Shown: positions 51,540-60,214 of the stretch, one piece after another
Position numbering within the stretch: the first letter of the stretch is position 1
Layout of the letters: every line of letters begins with the position of its first letter
From: CAZDXB01 sp964509335
GTDB lineage: Bacteria; Bacteroidota; Ignavibacteria; Kapaibacteriales; UBA2268
Direction of reading: 5' to 3'
Assembly (NCBI GenBank): GCA_964509335.1
Contig: CAZDXB010000011.1
Coordinates: 28,111-92,110 of the forward strand
DNA: 64,000 nucleotides
Notes under the pieces: generated by a model
Told to the model about the DNA's origin: nothing
The model's database searches: none
Seen by the model: only the letters and a program-made list of their open reading frames with translations
Program-made: the position numbers and the translations under genes

Positions 51540-52907
51540 ATGGACGAGGTTATTAACTATATTGAAGAGAACAAAGATAAATACTTAGAGCAATTGTTTG
51601 AATATCTTCGGATTCCAAGCGTGAGCGCTGAAAAAAAGCACAGCGACGACGTCAAGAAAGCGGCTAATTGGACAGCCGAGCATTTGAAATCGATAGGAAT
51701 GGAAAACGTCGAGTCGCATCCCGAAAAGGGACGACCTATCATATATGCCGACTGGCTCAAAGCCGGTTCGGACAAACCGACCGTTCTTATTTACGGGCAT
51801 TACGACGTTCAGCCGGTGGACCCGATTGAAGAGTGGAGCGCCGAGCCATTCGAACCGGTTATAAAAAACGGGAAAATTTGGGGCAGAGGAACCTCCGACG
51901 ACAAAGGACAGCTTTTCACTCATTTCAAAGCCCTCGAAGCCTATTTAAAAACGAAAGGCGAATTGCCGGTTAACGTTAAGCTCTTGGTGGAAGGCGAAGA
52001 AGAAGCCCAAACTAGCTGCTTGGACGATTTTATCGTTAATAATCAAGAGAAACTGGCTTGCGACGTCGCTTTAGTTTCCGACACCGAGTGGTTCGCGGAC
52101 GGTCTGCCGTCTGTTTGCTACGCGTTACGCGGCATAGCTTTCGCCGAAGTAACATACGTCGCCGCTAATAGCGATTTGCATTCAGGCACTTACGGCGGCG
52201 CTGTGGATAATCCAATTGAAGCGCTTTGCTATACGCTCTCGAGACTGAAAGACCGTTACGGCAGAATAACTATCCCCGGCATTTACGACGACGTCGTAGA
52301 ATTATCAGAAGAAGAGAGGGAAAATATAAGAGCGCTTCCCTTTGACGAAGGAAAATATAGAGAAAGACTCGGATTGAAATCTACCAAAGGGGAACACGAC
52401 TTCAACACATTAGAAAGAGTGTGGGCGCGTCCAGCTTTGGATATAAACGGCATAAACGGCGGTTTCGTCGGCGAGGGCGTCAAAACAGTTCTGCCATCGA
52501 AAGCCAGCGCGAAAATGTCGATAAGACTCGCTCCCAATCAGAAATCCAAAGACGTCGCCGAAAAATTAAAGAATTATTTACTCGAAATAACGCCGCCTAC
52601 TATGAAAGCGAAAGTGGAAACCGCGGCAGGCGGCGACCCCGTGCTGGTTCCGATTGACAGCGAGCCGATAAAAGCCGCGACAAAAGCATTCGAAAAAGCT
52701 TTCGGCAAGAAAGTCGCTTATATGAGAGAAGGCGGCTCCATACCAATAACCGAAGTGTTCCAAAACGTATTGAACGCCGCGCCCGCGCTAATGGGGTTGG
52801 GTTTGCCCGACGACAACATACACGCCCCGAACGAGAGCTTTGCCGTCAATAATTTTTACGGCGGAATAAAAGCTTCGGCGTATTTCTTGGACGAGTACAG
52901 CAAATAA
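51540..52907 (+). CDS. M20-family dipeptidase
   Basis: 455 residues. The metallopeptidase core has a full metal-binding set: LIYGHYDVQPVDP (~81-93, His84 and Asp86), KIWGRGTSDDKGQLF (~112-126), VEGEEEAQTSC (~150-160) with the catalytic Glu, a later Asp (SDTEWFADG), and the C-terminal His in NIHAPNESF (~424-432). DLHSGTYGGAVDNPIEAL (~198-215) is the usual dimerisation and catalytic-domain junction. It belongs to the cytosolic non-specific dipeptidase (CNDP/PepV-like) subgroup, degrading dipeptides. No signal peptide, so cytoplasmic. AGGAGA lies 8 bp upstream of the ATG. Confidence 0.93.
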   Translation: MDEVINYIEENKDKYLEQLFEYLRIPSVSAEKKHSDDVKKAANWTAEHLKSIGMENVESHPEKGRPIIYADWLKAGSDKPTVLIYGHYDVQPVDPIEEWSAEPFEPVIKNGKIWGRGTSDDKGQLFTHFKALEAYLKTKGELPVNVKLLVEGEEEAQTSCLDDFIVNNQEKLACDVALVSDTEWFADGLPSVCYALRGIAFAEVTYVAANSDLHSGTYGGAVDNPIEALCYTLSRLKDRYGRITIPGIYDDVVELSEEERENIRALPFDEGKYRERLGLKSTKGEHDFNTLERVWARPALDINGINGGFVGEGVKTVLPSKASAKMSIRLAPNQKSKDVAEKLKNYLLEITPPTMKAKVETAAGGDPVLVPIDSEPIKAATKAFEKAFGKKVAYMREGGSIPITEVFQNVLNAAPALMGLGLPDDNIHAPNESFAVNNFYGGIKASAYFLDEYSK

Positions 52908-52971
52908 ATTCAAGCGCTATTCACCGGCGGCGAGCTTTAGCTCGTCGTCAAGCAAACGCACAACCCTAAGC

Positions 52972-52999
52972 GTAGCGACAGGTCGCAACCTGTCGCTAC
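52972..52999. repeat. Perfect 12-bp palindrome stem (REP-like)
   Basis: GTAGCGACAGGT-CGCA-ACCTGTCGCTAC. The same region has a second small hairpin just before it (GGCGAGCT/AGCTCGTC, 52928-52944). Elements of this sequence type are widespread in bacterial chromosomes. It sits between the dipeptidase and the convergent toxin gene and may also stop transcription. Confidence 0.75.
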
Positions 53000-53065
53000 A
53001 AATATTTGATTCGCAAGCAATTCCAGTTCTTTTTTCGAAATTGCTATTTCGGAAAAAGAAAAATC

Positions 53066-53458
53066 TTATTTCCAGACAGTTTTTAAAAAAGTCGATTTTT
53101 CAATTACTGGGTCGTTGGTTAATATTGTTGCATTTAGCTCCATTGCAACTCCGGCTATAATCCTATCGTGCAATTCCGGTATGTCGCTAATAGAAAACGC
53201 TTTTTCAATGGAATCAAATGTTATTTCCTTAATCCTAATATTTTTATTTCTAGAGCTATAATCTCTTACTTCTTCTATGTTTGTATCAATTTTACGTTTT
53301 TCAGATAAATATCCTATTTCAGCGACAACCATTATCGGAACATAAATCTCAACTTCGTCTTCTTCAGCTTTTTCAAATATTTTGTTTGTTCTTTTAGGCA
53401 TTTTTCTGTTTTCTAATCTAAGAACTAATGCCATAGTATCGCTAATATACTTATCCAT
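53066..53458 (-). CDS. PIN-domain ribonuclease toxin (VapC family)
   Basis: 130 residues. PIN-domain features are an acidic first motif ISDTMALVLRLENRKM (~5-20, Asp7), Glu in VPIMVVAEIGYLSEK (~38-52), and LHDRIIAGVAMELNATILTN (~95-114) with following Asp and Pro, giving the four acidic metal ligands. VapC toxins cut tRNA or rRNA. It overlaps the antitoxin gene by 8 bp, which is transcribed first. Confidence 0.9.
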   Translation of the reverse strand: MDKYISDTMALVLRLENRKMPKRTNKIFEKAEEDEVEIYVPIMVVAEIGYLSEKRKIDTNIEEVRDYSSRNKNIRIKEITFDSIEKAFSISDIPELHDRIIAGVAMELNATILTNDPVIEKSTFLKTVWK

Positions 53459-53675
53459 TTTTGGGATATAATTCCTTATAGTTCTTAAATTCTTCTTCTA
53501 AGCGCTTTGTTTCTAATCTGTCTAAATAAGAAAGCTCCCTGCTTAAATCGTCCGAAGAAGATTTGAGTTTTCGGGTTCTAATAAACTTGATATAATCTAA
53601 AATTTCTTGAAGCGCCTCTTGCGGCAAATCTTTCGTGTACTTTAATATTTGTTTTTCTATTTTCGTCGCTTCCAT
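53451..53675 (-). CDS. Antitoxin of the PIN-domain pair (DUF2281-like)
   Basis: 74 residues. The N-terminal helix is of DUF2281 type: MEATKIEKQILKYTKDLPQE then ALQEILDYIKFIRTRK ('l...i..LP.e...evldfv.fL...'). A charged tail (LSYLDRLETKRLEEEFKNYK) would wrap the PIN toxin. The stop overlaps the toxin start, the usual antitoxin-first arrangement. It differs from the AbrB-type VapB in that no clear swapped-hairpin motif is visible. Confidence 0.78.
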   Translation of the reverse strand: MEATKIEKQILKYTKDLPQEALQEILDYIKFIRTRKLKSSSDDLSRELSYLDRLETKRLEEEFKNYKELYPKNG

Positions 53676-53744
53676 TTGTTTACCTTTTTTGTTTTAAGAT
53701 ACTATTTATTCGGCAATTGTCAAAATAAATAAAATGAAAACCAC

Positions 53745-53774
53745 CTCATTCTGAAATTGCAATTTCGGAATGAG
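53745..53774. repeat. Inverted repeat CTCATTC...GAATGAG, second of two in the window
   Basis: CTCATTCTGAAATT-GC-AATTTCGGAATGAG pairs at 13 of 14 positions (one G-T). Its arms match the 11203-11232 element at the outer CTCATTC/GAATGAG and the AAATT core. It lies between the divergent antitoxin and hisS genes, about 70 bp from the antitoxin start. Confidence 0.6.
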
Positions 53775-53906
53775 AAGAAACATAAACCAAATATCCGGGG
53801 AATTTTATTTTGTCTTTAACGAGACACGATATTTCATTTGAAACTATTAATTCGCTAACTTTTTTTATTTTTGTTTAATTACTATTATTAAAAAACGGCG
53901 GTTTAT

Positions 53907-55163
53907 ATGATAAAATCAATCAGAGGAACAAAAGATTATTTACCCGATTCGACGCCGATATGGCGTTTCGTAGAGGACGTTTTCAGGAAAACTTCCAGCG
54001 AATACGGCTACGGCGAGTTGCGCTTCCCCATTTTCGAGAAAACGGGCGTCTTTTCCCGTAGCATCGGCGAGGAGACCGATATTGTAAACAAAGAAATGTA
54101 CACTTTTTACGATAGAAGCGGCGAGTCGATAACTTTGAGACCGGAAGGCACCGCGGGCTTGGTTCGCTCCGTAATTGAAAATTCGCTGCATAAGTCCTCG
54201 CCGCTGATGAAATTGTGGTATTCGGGACCTTTTTTCCGCTACGAGCGCCCGCAGAAAGGCAGGCTAAGGCAATTCCACCAATACGGCGCCGAGTGCGTCG
54301 GCTCGCCGAATCCCGAAAGCGACGCCGAGAATATCCTGCTGGCTAACGACATAATAAAGCGAGCCGGATTGAAAGATTACAATTTGATTTTGAACACACT
54401 TGGCTCGGATAAAGTGAGAACGGATTATAAAATAGATTTGATGAAATTTCTGGATTCGGTAAAAGACAAACTCTCAAAAGACAGCCAAAGACGTTTGGAG
54501 ACGAATCCCCTGCGGGTTTTGGACTCGAAAGCGCCGGAAGACAAAGAGCAAATCGAAAAAGCGCCGTCTATACTAGATTATTTGGACGTTCAAAGCTCCG
54601 AGCATTTCGAGACGGTCAAAGAACTTATTTCCGGCGAAATCGACAACCTCGCCATAAACCCCCTGCTCGTCAGAGGATTGGACTACTATTGCCACACCGT
54701 ATTCGAATTTCAGTCTTCGGCGCTGGGAGCGCAAGACTCTTTCGGCGGCGGCGGCAGATACGACGGGCTTTTCCAGCGTCTCGGCGGCAAAGAAGACTTG
54801 CCCGCCGTGGGATTCGCTTTGGGCGTCGAACGATTGCTCTTGGCTCTGGAAAAAACTAATCAAACGCCGAAATTAGACGATTCGCCCGACGTTTTCGTTA
54901 TAGTAACTAATTGGGACAACGCCGGCGTCGCCCTGAAAAGCGCCACGGCTATCAGGCGCAACAACTACAAAGTCGTTTTCGATTTGACTAGAAAGTCGGT
55001 GAAAGCGCAATTCAGGCAGGCGGGCAAATCCGGCGCGAAATACGCCATAGTGCTCGGCGACGAGGAGTTGAAAGAAGGCAAGGCGACCGTGAAGAATATG
55101 AGCGAAGGCGAGCAAAGCGAAATAAATTTGGACAAAATCGCGGAATTTAATTTCGGCGCATAA
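53907..55163 (+). CDS. hisS: Histidyl-tRNA synthetase
   Basis: Class II aminoacyl-tRNA synthetase that charges tRNA-His. The 418-residue product opens SIRGTKDYLPDSTPIWRFVE (~4-23). It has motif 2 LRPEGTAGLVRSV (~77-89) and RYERPQKGRLRQFHQYGAEC (~111-130), histidine motif RGLDYYCHTVFEF (~256-268), motif 3 GGGGRYDGLFQRLGG (~277-291) with VGFALGVERLLLAL, and a C-terminal anticodon-binding domain (~325-418: VFVIVTNWDN..., VVFDLTRKSVKAQFRQAGKS). Length is standard. It lies 14 bp before a histidine-kinase gene. Confidence 0.96.
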   Translation: MIKSIRGTKDYLPDSTPIWRFVEDVFRKTSSEYGYGELRFPIFEKTGVFSRSIGEETDIVNKEMYTFYDRSGESITLRPEGTAGLVRSVIENSLHKSSPLMKLWYSGPFFRYERPQKGRLRQFHQYGAECVGSPNPESDAENILLANDIIKRAGLKDYNLILNTLGSDKVRTDYKIDLMKFLDSVKDKLSKDSQRRLETNPLRVLDSKAPEDKEQIEKAPSILDYLDVQSSEHFETVKELISGEIDNLAINPLLVRGLDYYCHTVFEFQSSALGAQDSFGGGGRYDGLFQRLGGKEDLPAVGFALGVERLLLALEKTNQTPKLDDSPDVFVIVTNWDNAGVALKSATAIRRNNYKVVFDLTRKSVKAQFRQAGKSGAKYAIVLGDEELKEGKATVKNMSEGEQSEINLDKIAEFNFGA

Positions 55164-55177
55164 AACAGAGCGCTTCT

Positions 55178-56422
55178 ATGTTTAAAAGAAAATTATCGGA
55201 CATTCTATTCCAATACTCGCTGTCGAAATGGCAAATCAAACTGCTGTTCGTGATAGCGGGCTTCGGAATACTGTTCGCCGTGGGGCTTTACACGCAAAGC
55301 CTGCTCGACGAGATGATAGCTCGGGAGCGAAAGACCATTAAGCTCTACGCCGATATCTACCGTAGAACTCTCGAGCCGAGCGCCAATTTAGAGGAAATCG
55401 CATTCCTTTTCGATAAAATTTCGCCCACAATATCCTTCCCTATCATAATAACCGATAAAAACGACATCCCGAACAAGCCCTACGATTTGAACACAAAAAA
55501 CGTCCGGCTCGACTCGACTTTAAGCGAGGATGAGCAGGAAGAGTTCCTAATAGAATACGTGAACGAAATGCGCAAGGAATACGCGCCGATTGTCGTAAGA
55601 GACGTCGAAGGCAAGGTGCTGCAGAAATTCTACTACACTAATTCGACGCTAATCAAACGCCTGAAATATTTCCCGATAATCGAAATCACCGTCATCGGCG
55701 TATTTATACTAATCGGCTACATAGCCTTCAGCAACATACGACGCAACGAGGAGTCGAAGGTGTGGATAGGAATGTCGAAAGAGGCGGCGCATCAGCTCGG
55801 CACGCCGCTTTCGTCGATTTTGGCGTGGCTGGAAATCCTAAAAATCGGCAAGGACGACCCCGAACAAGTCGGCGAGGTAGCCGAAGAGATGCAAAAGGAC
55901 ATAAAGCGATTGAACTCCATAGCCACCAGATTTTCCAAAATCGGCTCAAAGCCGGAAAAGAAAATCGAGAACCTATATTTAATAATCGAGACGGTTTGCC
56001 AGTATTTTGAAAAGCGGCTGCCGCACATCGGCAGGAAAGTGGAAATCGACAGAAACTTAGAGCGCGACCTTACCGCCGAAATCAATCCCGACTTGTTCCA
56101 ATGGGTAATCGAAAATCTGCTGAAAAACGCCGCCGAAGCGATAGAAAAGAAATACGGCAAAGTTACTATTACAACGAAAACAGACAAAAAGAACATAATC
56201 ATAGAAATCACGGACACCGGCAAGGGAATGACCAAAAAGCAAAGGCGGCAGGCGTTCTTCCCGGGATTCACCACAAAAAAGCGCGGCTGGGGACTCGGCT
56301 TGAGCCTATGCAAAAGAATAATCGAAGACTACCACTACGGCAAAATATACATCGAAGACACCAAACCGACCAAAGGAACGACCTTCGTCTTAGAGCTTCC
56401 GAGAGCTAAGGGAGCGAGATAA
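55178..56422 (+). CDS. Membrane sensor histidine kinase
   Basis: 414 residues. There are two membrane helices: ~20-42 (IKLLFVIAGFGILFAVGLYT) and ~169-189 (IIEITVIGVFILIGYIAF), with a ~125-residue extracytoplasmic sensor domain between. HisKA has its phospho-His in KEAAHQLGTPLSSILAWLEI (~199-218). HATPase_c has NLLKNAAEAIEKKYGKVTIT (~312-331), ITDTGKGMTKKQRRQAF (~342-358) and KKRGWGLGLSLCKRIIEDYH (~366-385). The HQLGTPL variant of the H-box is common in this lineage. No response regulator is adjacent. It shares a 14-bp spacing with hisS, so co-transcription is likely. Confidence 0.9.
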   Translation: MFKRKLSDILFQYSLSKWQIKLLFVIAGFGILFAVGLYTQSLLDEMIARERKTIKLYADIYRRTLEPSANLEEIAFLFDKISPTISFPIIITDKNDIPNKPYDLNTKNVRLDSTLSEDEQEEFLIEYVNEMRKEYAPIVVRDVEGKVLQKFYYTNSTLIKRLKYFPIIEITVIGVFILIGYIAFSNIRRNEESKVWIGMSKEAAHQLGTPLSSILAWLEILKIGKDDPEQVGEVAEEMQKDIKRLNSIATRFSKIGSKPEKKIENLYLIIETVCQYFEKRLPHIGRKVEIDRNLERDLTAEINPDLFQWVIENLLKNAAEAIEKKYGKVTITTKTDKKNIIIEITDTGKGMTKKQRRQAFFPGFTTKKRGWGLGLSLCKRIIEDYHYGKIYIEDTKPTKGTTFVLELPRAKGAR

Positions 56423-56425
56423 GGC

Positions 56426-56449
56426 GCCCTCCCGCGCCAAACTCCGATT
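56426..56449. repeat. Direct repeat, left side of the lipoprotein cluster
   Basis: GCCCTCCCGCGCCAAACTCC + GATT. A close copy with one base fewer (…CCCCGCCAAACTCCGATT) is at 60090-60112, on the other side of the 56.5-60.0 kb cluster. A third, inverted, partial copy (AATCGGAGTTTTGG) lies in the hairpin at 60472-60501. Confidence 0.65.
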
Positions 56450-56499
56450 TAGCGAGGGAATTATCCTAGAAACTTAGATTTGACAGAATGGAAAGAGCC

Positions 56500-56952
56500 T
56501 CAATCACCTATTAATTTTTCGTATTTCGATAGAAAATCGCGATAATCGAATTCGACTAACTTTTGAACTTTTCTGTCATTAGTTAAGATGAAACAGTGAG
56601 AATATGGCGACAAATTAAAGGAGAAGAAATTACGCCCTATGTCAAATAGAACATTCTTATAGCTTTTATACTTTTTAAAACCGTCGAATAAATACTTTGA
56701 CTGACTGCAAAAAATAATAGTGCAATTCTCATTCTCGATAATTTGTTTTTTTTCAATAATTCTCATAACTCTATTCACGCAGCCTTTACAAGCGTTAAAG
56801 TCGATAATTACAAACAAATTTTCCTTTTTACCCAATTTCCGGTCAAAAGTTTCCGACAAATAATTCGTAAACAATCTTGTTTTTTCGTCTTGCGAGCAAG
56901 ATGAAAAAATGAATAGCGCCAAAGCTATATAAAAAATAAATCGTTTAGTCAT
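56500..56952 (-). CDS. Thioredoxin-like lipoprotein with CXXC motif
   Basis: About 150 residues from ATG 56952. It has a lipoprotein signal (FIFYIALALFIFSSCSQ, Cys ~18). Residues ~45-60 read FVIIDFNACKGCVNRVMRII, a thioredoxin-fold beta-strand followed by CKGC at the start of a helix, the place of the redox motif. Later strands (CTIIFCSQSKYLFDG, HCFILTNDRKVQKLVEF) fit a thioredoxin-like fold. It is probably an extracytoplasmic redox or copper-handling protein, though CKGC is not the common TlpA motif. It overlaps the end of the propeller gene by 8 bp. Confidence 0.7.
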   Translation of the reverse strand: MTKRFIFYIALALFIFSSCSQDEKTRLFTNYLSETFDRKLGKKENLFVIIDFNACKGCVNRVMRIIEKKQIIENENCTIIFCSQSKYLFDGFKKYKSYKNVLFDIGRNFFSFNLSPYSHCFILTNDRKVQKLVEFDYRDFLSKYEKLIGD

Positions 56953-58081
56953 CAATCTCCAATTTGTATAAAGTATAGCATAAACAGCCGTTGTCGCCGC
57001 AATTTTCGGGTCTAACGTATCTTTTAATTAAAAGACCTTCGCTTGTAATATATATGTAAGGATAATATTTTTTCTTTTTCATATATATTTCGTCGATTAC
57101 TTCTAAATTAGAATCGCATACTATAATTGACCAAGAGCGATGCCAAGAGCGATTAGGTCTATTTTCATCGTCGATAAGTTCCTGCGGATGCAATACGAGA
57201 CGATAATAAAGATTCCTGTATTTATCGTAAAATATCCCGCCGTATCTACCGCTTTTTATCTGAAACTTAACGTTATATTTCCTATCCCTCATTTTTTTGG
57301 GATTGAAAACGTTAAAGCTATCCAAATAAGCGCTTTTTATTAAATATTTTCCAACCCTTTTTGTGCCGTTATACTTATAAACATAATGGGAAACTTCGAA
57401 TGAAGCCAATATCTCCTCGCTCGGCGCTAAAGTATAACCCGGATAATAAAAATTATAATCTTTACCCTTTTGATATTTTTCGGGGAAATATATAGTCTTA
57501 ATAGCTGAACCAATACCTTTTTCGCCTATATCTGTAATTAATAATTTCGGTTGCTTTAAATATCCCCTAACTTTTAACATAGCGCCTATATTTATATACA
57601 ATTTATTTGACTTAAATATCAGCGGCGCGTTGTGAGATGAGTAAGATTCGAATTTAACGGGCTTAGATAGTAAGGAGTCATAATCGTATTCATTTATCTT
57701 GTCTCCTTCTGAGCTGTAAAGAGCTATTTTATTTTCTCTTTTATTAATCGCGAATATGGAATCTTTATTATGGATATAGAAACCGTCAATTTTATTATTC
57801 TCTTTAAGCTCTATGCTTTGCTCGAAATTTCCGGTTCCTAAATTGTAAAAGTCAAAAGAATTTAATAACCCGTTATACCAAACAAGATGTTCACTGTCGT
57901 TAGCGACGTCGTAATATATATTGGAATGAAAGACGCCCCACTCGGTAGAATCTCGAGGACATATCTCGATATTTTTGATAGGGCGCAAATTTATTTTATC
58001 GCTATTTTGACAACAGTTAAAACTATAAAGAAAGAGAAATATAACGAAAAATATAATGAGTTTTCTTTTATTAAGTTCCAT
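56945..58081 (-). CDS. DUF4221-like six-bladed beta-propeller lipoprotein
   Basis: 378 residues with a signal ending SFNCCQNS (probable lipidation Cys ~24). Repeated four-stranded blades are visible (LVWYNGLLNSFDFYNLGTGN, IFAINKRENKIALYSSEGDK, NLYYRLVLHPQELIDDENRP), with a Cys-rich end NCGDNGCLCYTLYKLEI. The pattern matches DUF4221/6-bladed-propeller proteins of Bacteroidota, which cluster with small secreted peptides and thioredoxin-like lipoproteins. Blade count is by eye. Strongly AT-rich codon use sets it apart from neighbours outside the cluster. Confidence 0.72.
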   Translation of the reverse strand: MELNKRKLIIFFVIFLFLYSFNCCQNSDKINLRPIKNIEICPRDSTEWGVFHSNIYYDVANDSEHLVWYNGLLNSFDFYNLGTGNFEQSIELKENNKIDGFYIHNKDSIFAINKRENKIALYSSEGDKINEYDYDSLLSKPVKFESYSSHNAPLIFKSNKLYINIGAMLKVRGYLKQPKLLITDIGEKGIGSAIKTIYFPEKYQKGKDYNFYYPGYTLAPSEEILASFEVSHYVYKYNGTKRVGKYLIKSAYLDSFNVFNPKKMRDRKYNVKFQIKSGRYGGIFYDKYRNLYYRLVLHPQELIDDENRPNRSWHRSWSIIVCDSNLEVIDEIYMKKKKYYPYIYITSEGLLIKRYVRPENCGDNGCLCYTLYKLEIDD

Positions 58082-58092
58082 AAGATTAATTA

Positions 58093-58569
58093 TTAATAAT
58101 AATCTGAATAGTCAGGCCTTGAATTTGTATCTGCGGTGTAAACGATATAGTAAGTTACAATAGTTGTATCGCCATTTGGTATTTTTCTTAAAGTTGTTAA
58201 ATCGTTTCTCAAATCAATTAAAGCTGGCCCCTCAAAACCTGGGAATAAGACTTCATAGTTCTCAATATTTCCCTCGTCAAAATATAAATAGACAGTATTA
58301 TTGTTTATGTGTTGTGTTAATATTTCGTTTTCTTCTGCCGGATGAGGAGCAGTTACGATTACGTCGTCAAAGCAAGCCCTCGCAGGTGTCCTACAGTGCG
58401 GTGTAGAGTCGGGAGGATCACAGAAATGTCTATTAATATTAGAAGACTCACTCTGGTAAAATGGTGTCCTATTATTACTGTTTTTCTCGTTATTTGATAT
58501 GACATCATTAGTACAAGATAAAGTTATAAAAGTAATTAACGTAATAGATAAAGCTAAAAATATTTTCAT
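58093..58569 (-). CDS. Small Cys-containing lipoprotein, unknown
   Basis: About 158 residues from ATG 58569, with AGGG 8 bp upstream; an in-frame TTG at 58584 lies before it. A lipoprotein signal ends TLSCTNDV. The mature part has HFCDPPDSTPHCRTPARACF (three Cys), then DDVIVTAPHP and ENEILTQHINNNTVYLYFDE, a probable beta region. A C-terminal TIVTYYIVYTADTNSRPDYS ends it. No family recognised. It starts 4 bp after the stop of the upstream gene and ends 11 bp before the propeller gene, so it is part of the operon. Confidence 0.6.
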   Translation of the reverse strand: MKIFLALSITLITFITLSCTNDVISNNEKNSNNRTPFYQSESSNINRHFCDPPDSTPHCRTPARACFDDVIVTAPHPAEENEILTQHINNNTVYLYFDEGNIENYEVLFPGFEGPALIDLRNDLTTLRKIPNGDTTIVTYYIVYTADTNSRPDYSDYY

Positions 58570-58573
58570 TCTA

Positions 58574-59014
58574 TCACCCTTCAATTATTTCAAAAGAAAA
58601 ATTAGAATTTAAAAAAAGTATGAATGTTTTTAACGTATGGCTTTTTTTTATTGTTAATTTAGTAGAAAATCCAAAAATATTTATAGGTTGAGCTTTTATT
58701 TTGATTTTTTCTTTTTCTTTAGATAGGCTAATTAATATAAAAAAAGTATTTATAAAACCGCTATCATCTTTCAAAATAAACTCCCCACTCTTGATGTTAA
58801 AATATTCAAACTTCCAATTATTTTTAATTAAGAAATCATTAATTATTGCTAAGAAGCTATAAATATTAATAATTGAGTCTTTATCTAAATAAGTATTTTG
58901 CATTAATCTTTTTCTAAGGTTATTAAGTTTATTTACGTAAATAAAACGTATAGTCAACCCAGCAAATAAAATACCGGTTATTGAACTAACGACAAATGAA
59001 ATTATATTTGGCAT
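58574..59014 (-). CDS. Hypothetical protein with N-terminal membrane helix
   Basis: 146 residues. One membrane helix at ~5-25 (ISFVVSSITGILFAGLTIRF) follows a short polar start; the rest is Lys/Asn/Ile-rich with alternating strands (KFEYFNIKSGEFILKDDSGF then INTFFILISLSKEKEKIKIK). No family recognised. The very AT-rich sequence is typical of the 56.5-60 kb cluster. It is preceded by the frameshifted gene and followed 4 bp later by the Cys-containing lipoprotein. Confidence 0.55.
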   Translation of the reverse strand: MPNIISFVVSSITGILFAGLTIRFIYVNKLNNLRKRLMQNTYLDKDSIINIYSFLAIINDFLIKNNWKFEYFNIKSGEFILKDDSGFINTFFILISLSKEKEKIKIKAQPINIFGFSTKLTIKKSHTLKTFILFLNSNFSFEIIEG

Positions 59015-59040
59015 TATTATAATTATTTAATATTTTTTGT

Positions 59041-59963
59041 TTACCAACGTTTACCACAGCAAGGACATACCCAACCTGAGTAAGGTTCTGCGTCGCCGTT
59101 TCTTATTGCCATTTCCCCTTCGTATACGGCTTGTGATGCCGCCGATCCAGCAAGGGATGCACACGCGCTTGCTACTATAGAAGCAATTGCCCTACTCCAG
59201 CTAAGCCGACTGCAATATTTATTCCATAAGTTACTACTTTATCGACTGCACTACACGTATTTTCTAAGTCTTCGTCTGTCATTTGTAAATCAGATTTTTT
59301 CTGATATATCTGCAATCCTTCATCATAGCTATCCCAATAATTTGAGGAATAGTAATGTACACTATAACCAGACAAAAGAGGTTGATGCTCGTCAAAATTA
59401 TAAGTTTGGTAGGGTAAATTGTTAATCAAACTATCGGTAAGTTCGTAATCCTCGTTGTCAGCTGCTTCTGCAATTGGTAAAACCTTGTTATAGTTAAAAC
59501 TGTCTATATAGCCCAAGTTAAAACTTGCGTTTACAAATTCAGTTAAATTACCGCTTATTCTATCAATTAAAATTGTATCCCCATCAGTTATTATTAAATT
59601 TGCTTCATCTAATATATTATATAATATATTGTACATACTGTTAAATATATTTTCTGTTATACCAAGTGAGTCATAATAGTCTTCAACAATATTGAAATAG
59701 CAATCAAATTGTTCTTTTGTCATATAATAATCACCATTATATTCGATAAATTCACATATTTCATCGTGTGCCTTATTATCAAGGTAATATTCCAAAGCTC
59801 CGTTGTGAAATATACCTGTTTCTTCTGCCGGGTTTTCCCAACCCGACTGATGTATTTTTTTACTACCATTGCTGTCTGTTTCTGTTGTATTTTGGTTTTC
59901 AGTACAAGAAAAAAGAAGAAAGCATATCATAGTGATAACAAAAGATGATGATTTTGAAATCAT
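59041..59963 (-). pseudogene. Frameshifted lipoprotein gene (ends in CPCCGKRW)
   Basis: ATG 59963 (GAGG 8 bp upstream; a GTG at 59975 is in frame) opens a lipoprotein (FVITMICFLLFSCTENQ). The frame is closed by TAG at 59175 after …GINIAVGLAGVGQLLL. Adding one base to the CCC run at 59190-59192 (GGG to GGGG in the mRNA) restores a frame to TAA at 59041: VGAIASIVASACASLAGSAA, ...EGEMAIRNGDAEPYSGWVCP, CCGKRW. The smooth continuation suggests a single-base deletion or a sequencing error, with an intact form of about 307 residues. The central part is acidic (DEICEFIEYNGDYYMTKEQF). No known family. Confidence 0.65.
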
Positions 59964-60089
59964 AAAGAACCTCACTATGAAATTAAAAAATAATAATTAT
60001 TTTATATTAATTAATTTAATATAGAATACGTATATGAAATATATTGTAGCGCCAAGTATGAATTCTTTGTAGTAGTAAATACTACTATG

Positions 60090-60112
60090 GCCCTCCCCGC
60101 CAAACTCCGATT
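60090..60112. repeat. Direct repeat, right side of the lipoprotein cluster
   Basis: GCCCTCCCCGCCAAACTCCG + ATT; the partner of 56426-56449 (one-base length difference, one substitution-like difference). The two copies enclose the complete AT-rich minus-strand cluster. Confidence 0.65.
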
Positions 60113-60214
60113 CTTCGAGAAAAGAATTAGTAGAGCAAACTTCCTAGCTTGCTTTTTAATCAGATGCGCCACACTTCAAAAGCGCGGCACATCTTAAAAG
60201 AAACAACCGATTAG

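Noticed and set aside
55792..56313. 173-codon frame on the minus strand
   Set aside because: Antisense to the HisKA/HATPase region of a clear histidine kinase.
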